Origin: DASZVN01 sp035547055
GTDB lineage: Bacteria > Pseudomonadota > Alphaproteobacteria > Rhizobiales > Methylopilaceae
DNA: 63,065 bases
Reading direction: 5' to 3'
Assembly: GCA_035547055.1 (NCBI GenBank)
Contig: DASZVN010000076.1
Span: forward strand, 1 to 63,065
Positions 57,625 to 63,065 of this stretch are shown one piece after another. The notes under the pieces were generated by a model, which saw only the letters and a list, made by a program, of their open reading frames with translations, did no database searches and had not been told where the DNA came from. Position numbers and translations under genes: made by a program. Every line of letters begins with the position of its first letter. Positions within the stretch are counted from its first letter, which is position 1.

Positions 57625-58074
57625 TCACGGGCACGGGTGCAGGCGCCCGTCGTAGCCCACATAGGTCCCGGTGCTGGGGTCGTAGGACCGGTAGTGGGCC
57701 TCGCACCATGCGACCGAGCGCGCCGGGACTGCGGCCCCGGCGGCGATTGCTCCGGCGGCAAGACCGATCACGCCGGCGGCCGCGACCGCGCCCCAGGGAT
57801 CGTAGCCCCAGCCGTAGCCGTAATAGCGGCGGCCGCCGTGCCAGTAATAGTGACGCGGGCCGTAATAGTGGCGCGGGCCGCGATAGTGGCCGGCGTAGTG
57901 ACGGCCGGGGTAGCCATGATAGCCGTGATAGCCACGGCCACTGAAATGCGCGGCATGACCGCCTCTTGCCCCATGATGCCAGCGCTGCGCGGCGGCCGGC
58001 GTTGCCGCCGCGGCCACGCTCGCGACCGCAAAGAGCGCCGCCACGGCGCCCGAATGCCATTTGCGAAAGATCAT
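57625..58074 (-). CDS. BA14K family secreted protein
   Basis: A 149-residue protein with a signal peptide (ends near AAAQ, residue 30), a Gly/His/Tyr/Arg-rich middle (RHYAGHYRGPRHYYGPRHYY), and a hydrophobic stretch of about residues 95-115. The C-terminal BA14K domain is seen as WCEAHYRSYDPSTGTY and YDGRLHPC. The family is named for a Brucella lectin-like, immunoreactive protein and is largely confined to Hyphomicrobiales, so it supports the taxonomy. Surface or periplasmic role likely, function unknown. Confidence 0.88.
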   Translation of the reverse strand: MIFRKWHSGAVAALFAVASVAAAATPAAAQRWHHGARGGHAAHFSGRGYHGYHGYPGRHYAGHYRGPRHYYGPRHYYWHGGRRYYGYGWGYDPWGAVAAAGVIGLAAGAIAAGAAVPARSVAWCEAHYRSYDPSTGTYVGYDGRLHPCP

Positions 58075-58151
58075 CGCGTTCTCCTGCTGAAACCGTCTTT
58101 GCTTCATCAACGGCCGCAGCATGGCGTCGTTCCCCTCCCAGGCAAAGTCCG

Positions 58152-59045
58152 CTATCGCTCCGGGGCGGGCGGCCGGCGGGCGCGGAACGCGCTTGGCCGC
58201 TCGCCGGTGCGGGCGAGGAAGAAGCGCGAGAAATAGGCCGGGTCCTTGAAGCCAAGCGTGTAGGCGACCTCGCTCGCGGTCATCATCGAATAGCGCAAGA
58301 GGCGCTTGGCCTCGGTGAGGCGCCGGGCATGGACGGTCGCGAGCGCCGAGGAACGGGTGACGCGGCGGCAGGCGGCGTTGAGACGGCCCGGCGTGACCGC
58401 GAGCGCCCGGGCGTAGTCCGCGACCGTCCACGGCCCGGCGTAGCGTTCCTCGACGAGGTGGCGGAAATCGGTGAAGAGCCGGCTCGGGCCGTCGGCCGGG
58501 GCCGCCTCGCCCTGCTCGGCGCGAAGCCGGGCGACCAGGACGAACAGCGCCGCCATGTCGGCGGTCATCGCAGTGAGGCGGGCGACGCGGGGCCAGCGAT
58601 ATTCCTGCTCGACCCGGGCGAACGCCGCCGTAGCCTCCGCCGTCAGCGGACCGGCCGGGGCGAGGTGGATCAGTTGCGGCACGTCGAGCACGCCCGCGAT
58701 CGCGGGCTCGACCACCGCGGCGATCTCATGGTGGAAGGCCTCGGCGACCGTGATGACGGGCCCGCCGGTCCCTTCCTCGAGGCGGAAGCCGTGGACCACC
58801 CGCGGCGGCATCACGATCAGGATGGGCGCGACGAAGGGATGCCAGCGCTCCTCGATCAGGAGTTCGCCGCGCCCGCGCTGCATCATCATGACCTGGTGGA
58901 GATCGCGGTGGACGTGGGGGCGCACGTTCCAATGGTGCACCTCGAGGCGCTCCTCGATCGCCTCGACATGGAGGAAGTGCTCCTCGATCTCGCGCTCGGC
59001 GAGACCGTAGAGGAAGAAGGCGTGGACGCCGATCGTCTGGTCCAC
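58152..59045 (-). CDS. AraC/XylS-family regulator, HpaA/PobR-like
   Basis: A 297-residue regulator. A cupin-like effector domain covers residues 10-150 (FLHVEAIEERLEVHHWNVRP, PPRVVHGFRL). The double HTH is at about 195-290 (WTVADYARALAVTPGRLNAA, SEVAYTLGFKDPAYFSRFF). This plan matches HpaA and PobR, activators of 4-hydroxyphenylacetate and 4-hydroxybenzoate hydroxylases. It is divergent from hpaB, 139 bp away, so activation of hpaB by its substrate is the natural reading. GTG 59045 was chosen because the frame further upstream becomes Arg-rich and has no homology. Confidence 0.84.
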   Translation of the reverse strand: MDQTIGVHAFFLYGLAEREIEEHFLHVEAIEERLEVHHWNVRPHVHRDLHQVMMMQRGRGELLIEERWHPFVAPILIVMPPRVVHGFRLEEGTGGPVITVAEAFHHEIAAVVEPAIAGVLDVPQLIHLAPAGPLTAEATAAFARVEQEYRWPRVARLTAMTADMAALFVLVARLRAEQGEAAPADGPSRLFTDFRHLVEERYAGPWTVADYARALAVTPGRLNAACRRVTRSSALATVHARRLTEAKRLLRYSMMTASEVAYTLGFKDPAYFSRFFLARTGERPSAFRARRPPAPER

Positions 59046-59184
59046 CGACGGGGCTCCGCGGCACCCGCGGCGGCACGGGCGCGACGCGCGAAAAGTACAA
59101 TCTTTTTCCGATCTCTTCCATGGGCGCGCCGGCCGCCGCCGCCTAGGCTGCCCGCTCCTGAGAGACAGCCCGCGGGAGGAAGCC

Positions 59185-60738
59185 ATGCGGCCCGAAGACA
59201 TGCGCGCGGACAAGAAGCGTCCCTTCACCGGGGCGGAATATCTGGAGAGCCTGCGCTCGCCCCGCGAGGTCTACATCGACGGCGAGCGGGTCGCCGACGT
59301 CACCACGCACCCCGCCTTCCGCAACTCGGCGCGCTCGATCGCTCGCCTCTATGACGCGCTGCACGATCCGGCCCGCCGGGACGAATTGACGATCGAGACC
59401 GATACCGGCAGCGGCGGCTACACCCATCGCTATTTCCGCCCGGCACGCTCGCGCGAGGAGATGATCGGCCAGCAGAAGGCGATCGCCGGCTGGTCGCGCC
59501 TCTCCTATGGCTGGATGGGCCGCACGCCGGACTACAAGGCGTCGCTGATGAACACGCTCGGCGCCAATGCGGAATGGTACGGCAAGTTCGCCGACAATGC
59601 CCGGGCCTGGTACAAGCGCGCCCAGGAGCCGGTGCTGTTCATGAACCACGCGATCGTGAACCCGCCGGTCGATCGCGGCCGTCCGACCAGCGAGGTCAAG
59701 GACGTCTACGTCACCATCCAGAAGGAGACGGACGCCGGGATCTACGTCTCCGGCGCCAAGGTGGTGGCGACCTCGGCCGCGCTCACCCACTACAATTTCC
59801 TCGGCCAGAACGCCGCCACCGCGACCGACGACCTCGACTTTGCGGTGATGTTCATCCTGCCGATGGACGCGCCGGGGGTGAAGCTGTTCTGCCGCACCTC
59901 CTACGAGCGGATCGCCACCGAGCGCGGCACCCCGTTCGACTACCCGCTGTCGAGCCGCTTCGACGAAAACGACGCCGTGTTCGTCCTCGACAACGTCTTC
60001 GTCCCCTGGGAGGACGTGCTGGTCCACCGCGACGTCGAGCGCATCCGCAGCTTCCAGGGCGGCTCGGGCTTCCTCCACGGCTTCTGCTTCCAGGGCTGCA
60101 CCCGCTTCGCGGTGAAGCTCGACTTCTTCGGCGGCCTCGTCGCCAAGGCGCTCCACGCCGCCGGCACCGACGTCTTCCGCGGCAACCAGGCGCTCCTCGG
60201 CGAGATCGTGGCGTGGCGGAACCTGTTCTGGTCGCTGTCGGACGCGATGTGCTGCAACCCGGAGGCCTGGACCAACGGGACGCTGCTGCCGAACCTCCAT
60301 TCGGCCACCGCCTACCGGGTGTTCGCACCGGACGCCTATGGCAAGATCAAGGAGATCATCGAGAAGATCGTCGCCTCTGCGCTGATCTACCTGCCGTCCT
60401 CGGCGAAGGACTTCGCCAATCCGGACATCGACCGCTATCTCGCGCGCTACATCCGCGGCTCCAACGGCATCGGCCACCGCGAGCGCATCAAGATCAGGAA
60501 GCTGCTGTGGGACGCGATCGGCCCCGAGTTCGGCGGCCGCCACGAGCTCTACGAGAGGAACTACGCCGGCAACCACGAGGACATCCGGCTGCAGACCCTG
60601 TTCTGGATGCGCGCCGACGGCACCGCCAAGGGCATGACCGATCTCGTCGACGCCTGCATGGCTGACTACGACGAGCGCGGCTGGCTGAGCGACACCTGGC
60701 TCGACCCCGACGAGGACGCGCGGAAGGCGGCGGAGTAG
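59185..60738 (+). CDS. hpaB: 4-hydroxyphenylacetate 3-monooxygenase-type oxygenase (HpaB family)
   Basis: A two-component flavin monooxygenase, oxygenase part, 517 residues, which hydroxylates a phenol next to its OH using FADH2. It begins MRPEDMRADKKRPFTGAEYL and has MGRTPDYKASLMNTLGAN (residues 111-128), VYVSG-like SGAKVVATSAAL and the FAD-binding DNVFVPWEDVLV, all typical of HpaB. CGGGAGGAAG precedes ATG 59185. No HpaC flavin reductase is in the window. The AraC gene upstream probably controls it. Other phenolics are possible substrates. Confidence 0.87.
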   Translation: MRPEDMRADKKRPFTGAEYLESLRSPREVYIDGERVADVTTHPAFRNSARSIARLYDALHDPARRDELTIETDTGSGGYTHRYFRPARSREEMIGQQKAIAGWSRLSYGWMGRTPDYKASLMNTLGANAEWYGKFADNARAWYKRAQEPVLFMNHAIVNPPVDRGRPTSEVKDVYVTIQKETDAGIYVSGAKVVATSAALTHYNFLGQNAATATDDLDFAVMFILPMDAPGVKLFCRTSYERIATERGTPFDYPLSSRFDENDAVFVLDNVFVPWEDVLVHRDVERIRSFQGGSGFLHGFCFQGCTRFAVKLDFFGGLVAKALHAAGTDVFRGNQALLGEIVAWRNLFWSLSDAMCCNPEAWTNGTLLPNLHSATAYRVFAPDAYGKIKEIIEKIVASALIYLPSSAKDFANPDIDRYLARYIRGSNGIGHRERIKIRKLLWDAIGPEFGGRHELYERNYAGNHEDIRLQTLFWMRADGTAKGMTDLVDACMADYDERGWLSDTWLDPDEDARKAAE

Positions 60739-60816
60739 CGTGGCAGGGTGGAGCGGCGATATCCCCCGGGAGAAGCGCCGCGTCCTTCATCTCGCCCCGC
60801 TCCGCCCTGCTTCGCA

Positions 60817-60985
60817 TGGTCACCCTCCCCCGTCTGCCACGGGGGAGGAACAAGGCCGCGGGGTTGATCCTCCCCCGTGAAACGGGGGAGGTGGCGAGCG
60901 AATCGAGCCGGAGGGGGCCGTAAATTCGGGCCTGCGTGGCGCCTCTGCCCGACGTGGGCATCGGTGCCGCCGATGCCCACCCTGC
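60817..60985. repeat. Cluster of GC-rich hairpin repeats (CCTCCCCCGT family and GTGGGCAT palindrome)
   Basis: Includes CCTCCCCCGT-GAAA-CGGGGGAGG at about 60869-60891, a related CCCTCCCCCGT/ACGGGGGAGG hairpin around 60823-60848, and GTGGGCATCGG/CCGATGCCCAC at 60954-60980. The first type recurs at 62872-62992. The cluster separates the convergent hpaB and DUF1236 genes. Confidence 0.75.
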
Positions 60986-60991
60986 CCGGCG

Positions 60992-61762
60992 TTAGCCGGT
61001 GATGATCGTGACGATCTCGTAGGTCGCCGGGTCGACCACCACGATGCGGCCGTCGGGCAGGACGAAGAACTCGTAGCCTTGATAGGCTGGAACGATCTCG
61101 ACGATCCGGGGCGGCAGCGGGTGCAGTACGAGCGTCCGCGGGACGGCGACGCCGACACGGACCGAGAAGTGCACGTTGCGCACCGGCGCGACGTGGCTGC
61201 TGACGATGGTCCGGCGGATCGTCGTGCGCTGCTGCGTCGTGATGTTGACGTGGCGCCCGCCGCGCTGGCCGGCTGCGCCGCCACGGCCGCCTTCGGCGCC
61301 GGCACCGCGCCGACGTTCGTTGGGGGCGTTGGCGCCGGCTCCGTTGCGCTCCATGCGATTGCGGTTGCGCTCGCCCGCGCCGGGCCGCTGCTCGGGTTGG
61401 GGCGCCTGGGCGTTCGTGCCGGCGCCGGCGTTGCCGCGCTCCATCGCACCACCCTGGCCGCCGGCGCCACGCTGCTCCATCGCGCCGCCACCCTGGGCAC
61501 GGTTCCGCTCCATCGCGCCACCCGCCCCGCCGGTGCCGCGCCGCTCCATGGTGCCGCCTTGGGCGCCACCGCGCTGCATCGCGCCACCGCCGCCGCCCGT
61601 GCCGCGCTCGCGGCGTTCGGTGCCACCACCCGCGCCACCGCCCGACGGTGCGTTCATCTGCTGGTCGCCGCCTCCACCCGCCGGGGGTGTCTGCGCGCTC
61701 GCAACCGTCACGCCGGCGATCAGGGCGAGGCCCGCCGCCGTGCCGAGGAGAAAGCTCTTCAT
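60992..61762 (-). CDS. DUF1236 domain secreted protein with Gly-rich repeats
   Basis: A 256-residue exported protein. A Sec signal (MKSFLLGTAAGLALIAG, cut after ASA near residue 23) is followed by about 120 residues of low complexity, built on irregular repeats such as GGAMERRGTGGAGGAMER. The C-terminal DUF1236 domain is at about 185-256, ending in YEFFVLPDGRIVVVDPATY. The family is typical of Hyphomicrobiales and its function is unknown. ATG 61762 is set by the signal peptide. Confidence 0.85.
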   Translation of the reverse strand: MKSFLLGTAAGLALIAGVTVASAQTPPAGGGGDQQMNAPSGGGAGGGTERRERGTGGGGGAMQRGGAQGGTMERRGTGGAGGAMERNRAQGGGAMEQRGAGGQGGAMERGNAGAGTNAQAPQPEQRPGAGERNRNRMERNGAGANAPNERRRGAGAEGGRGGAAGQRGGRHVNITTQQRTTIRRTIVSSHVAPVRNVHFSVRVGVAVPRTLVLHPLPPRIVEIVPAYQGYEFFVLPDGRIVVVDPATYEIVTIITG

Positions 61763-61894
61763 GATCCGGGTCCTTTCCGAGGAGGTGTCACCCCCCGCCG
61801 AAAGGCAACTCTTCGAGAACAGCGCGGCTCGCGAAGGGTTCCCGAACCCGGCATGCGGCGCGGGCACCGGTTCGGCCGGCGCCCGCGCCGATTT

Positions 61895-62812
61895 TCAGCC
61901 GGCGCGGCGCACCGGCTCGGCGGCAGCGGCGGGGGCGACCTCGCGGACGAAGCGCACCAGGGCACGGCCGAGATAGTCCTCGCCGCTGCCGAAATGGAGA
62001 TCGGAGGTGAAGTGGTTTTGCCCCATCAGGCGGACGAAGCGCGGCATGTCGCCGGTTTTCGCGAACAGCGCGTTCACCAGCTTCAGCGCCTGGCCCTGGA
62101 ACCGCGGCGGATCGTATTCCGAGACCGTGATCATCAGGGGAATGTCGGTCTTCACCAGCCCCGGCAGGCTGGAGAATTTTTCCAGCTCCTTCCCCTTGGC
62201 GTTGAAATAAGCGTGCTCGCGCTCGTCGACATCGCCCGAGAGGTCGTAGATGCCCGACATCACCACCGCGCCGGCAACGCCCTTGTCGCCCGCGCCGCGG
62301 TGCTCGGGGAACGCGACATAGGTCGCGACATGCACGGCGCCGGCCGAGATGCCCATCAGCACGATCGCATCGGGGTCGCCGCCATATTCGGCGACATGGG
62401 CGCGGAGCCAGGCGACGACGCGGCCGAGATCCTCGACGCCGGCCGGCCAGCGGTGCTGCGGCGCGAGGCGGTAGGTGACGGTGACGCCGATCAGGCCCTG
62501 CCCGGCCGCCCACAGGCCGATATTCGAGTAGAACGGCGAGCCGTCGCTGTGCTTGTCGCCGCGGACGAAGCCGCCGCCATGGACGAACACGATCACCGGG
62601 CGCGGCGCGGCGGCCTTCTCCTTGGGCTGGAACAGGTCGAGCCGGTTGCGCGGGTCGGGCCCGTAGGAAATGTCGCGGGTGACGGTGGCGCGGCTCGCGG
62701 CGGTCTGGTCGATCAGCGGGCCGTAGATGTCGCGCGATTTCACGGCGCCGTCGGGCGTGATCTCGCGTCCAAGCTCGCGAACGCGGTCGGCGATGGCGAT
62801 GAAGTCGGTCAT
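61895..62812 (-). CDS. Alpha/beta hydrolase, carboxylesterase/lipase type (HSL-like)
   Basis: A 305-residue esterase. The oxyanion HGGG is in VIVFVHGGGFVRGDK (residues 76-90), the nucleophile in IVLMGISAGAVHVA (Ser near 151), Asp in ITVSEYDPPRFQ and His in GQNHFTSDLHFG. This HGGG/GxSxG plan is the hormone-sensitive-lipase and bacterial feruloyl-type esterase pattern. No signal peptide. ATG 62812 gives the normal length. It may release acids for the catabolic genes in this region, but no operon link is seen. Confidence 0.86.
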   Translation of the reverse strand: MTDFIAIADRVRELGREITPDGAVKSRDIYGPLIDQTAASRATVTRDISYGPDPRNRLDLFQPKEKAAAPRPVIVFVHGGGFVRGDKHSDGSPFYSNIGLWAAGQGLIGVTVTYRLAPQHRWPAGVEDLGRVVAWLRAHVAEYGGDPDAIVLMGISAGAVHVATYVAFPEHRGAGDKGVAGAVVMSGIYDLSGDVDEREHAYFNAKGKELEKFSSLPGLVKTDIPLMITVSEYDPPRFQGQALKLVNALFAKTGDMPRFVRLMGQNHFTSDLHFGSGEDYLGRALVRFVREVAPAAAAEPVRRAG

Positions 62813-62871
62813 GGCGTCTCCCCTATGGTCGGCGCGGAGCCTAGCGCCGGCGGCCCGGCGGCGGAAGCGCC

Positions 62872-62992
62872 GCTGATCCTCTTCCGTGAAACGGGGCGGT
62901 GGCGAGCGCAGCGCGCCGGAGGGGCCCCTCCGGTGCGCCAATGGCCCCACCACGCTTCGCACGGTCCTCCTCCCCCGTGAAACGGGGGAGGA
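62872..62992. repeat. Inverted GC-rich repeat element (second copy of the CCTCCCCCGT family)
   Basis: Ends GATCCTCTTCCGTGAAACGG at 62875 and a matching inverted arm CCTCCTCCCCCGTGAAACGG at about 62966, with GGTGGCGAGCG and GGAGGGG-CCCCTCC in between. Shares its modules with the cluster at 60817. No transposase. Confidence 0.7.
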
Positions 62993-63065
62993 TCAGGCAT
63001 CGCCCTTCAGCAGCGCCTCCAAATGCTCCAGACGATCGGCCTCGCGGGGCGGCTTGTCCCAGCGG
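62993..63065 (-). CDS. C-terminal end of an unidentified gene (truncated by window edge)
   Basis: An open frame reads in from the right edge and ends at TGA 62993-62995. Only the last 23 residues are visible: RWDKPPREADRLEHLEALL, then a short polar end. The heptad-like Leu pattern suggests a helix. The piece is too short to name. That the frame ends right after a repeat element supports a real gene end. Confidence 0.5.
   Translation of the reverse strand, partial: RWDKPPREADRLEHLEALLKGDA

Overview
The window is about 63 kb of very GC-rich DNA (roughly 70% by eye) that reads as chromosomal sequence from an alphaproteobacterium, most likely a Hyphomicrobiales (Rhizobiales) member. The reasons are the BA14K and DUF1236 small secreted proteins, the L25-pth-ychF gene order, many Tat-dependent or periplasmic uptake systems, short palindromic GC-rich intergenic repeats, and a wealth of aromatic-catabolism genes. 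No phage, integrase, insertion sequence or CRISPR array was seen. The genus cannot be told from the window.

Layout. 1-8.7 kb: a branched-chain-type ABC binding protein running off the left edge, then an SsuABC/TauABC-like transporter, a TetR regulator, a Rieske oxygenase, a limonene-monooxygenase-like flavin oxygenase and an aromatic-acid MFS importer, forming one catabolic block. 8.9-12.5 kb: an efflux operon (MFS, cupin, MFS) with a divergent TetR gene and a clear palindromic operator candidate. 12.7-21.2 kb: a pyridine-ring degradation block with an FAD hydroxylase, 2,5-dihydroxypyridine dioxygenase (nicX) and a NicF-like maleamate amidohydrolase, a LysR regulator, an amidase and a polar-amino-acid-type ABC transporter. 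A decayed enolase-superfamily gene and a tRNA-Ala(CGC) close this block. 22.3-29.3 kb: mostly housekeeping genes (priA, ychF, pth, L25) with one flavin-oxygenase/hydrolase pair inserted. 29.5-34.3 kb: a CUT2 sugar-type ABC operon whose last gene fuses the ATPase and a permease. 34.5-41.0 kb: a minus-strand molybdenum hydroxylase operon (Tat-exported 2Fe-2S subunit, Mo subunit, FAD subunit) followed by a b-type cytochrome module. 41.3-47.3 kb: an RraA-like protein, a MetE-like protein, a second CoxL-type Mo subunit standing alone, and moaA. 47.5-51 kb: pyrD-DUF952 and a second flavin-oxygenase/hydrolase pair. 51.2-63 kb: a CynX-like MFS gene, a GH15 glucoamylase-like enzyme, a TauD-type dioxygenase, a toxin-antitoxin module with a frameshifted toxin, an L,D-transpeptidase, BA14K, an AraC/HpaB pair, DUF1236 and an esterase.

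How it fits together. The theme is uptake and oxidative breakdown of small aromatic, heterocyclic or terpenoid compounds. There are at least nine oxygenases or hydroxylases (Rieske, three LLM flavin enzymes, an FAD hydroxylase, NicX, HpaB, TauD and two Mo hydroxylases), six transport systems, and regulators placed divergently to the genes they probably control. No flavin reductase or Rieske reductase is present, so several of these oxygenases must draw electrons from proteins encoded elsewhere. The most unusual units are the Tat-exported Mo hydroxylase linked to a cytochrome b and a single-pass 55-residue protein, and the nicX-centred cluster that lacks recognisable nicD and nicE. Long open antisense frames are common because of the GC content and were not annotated.
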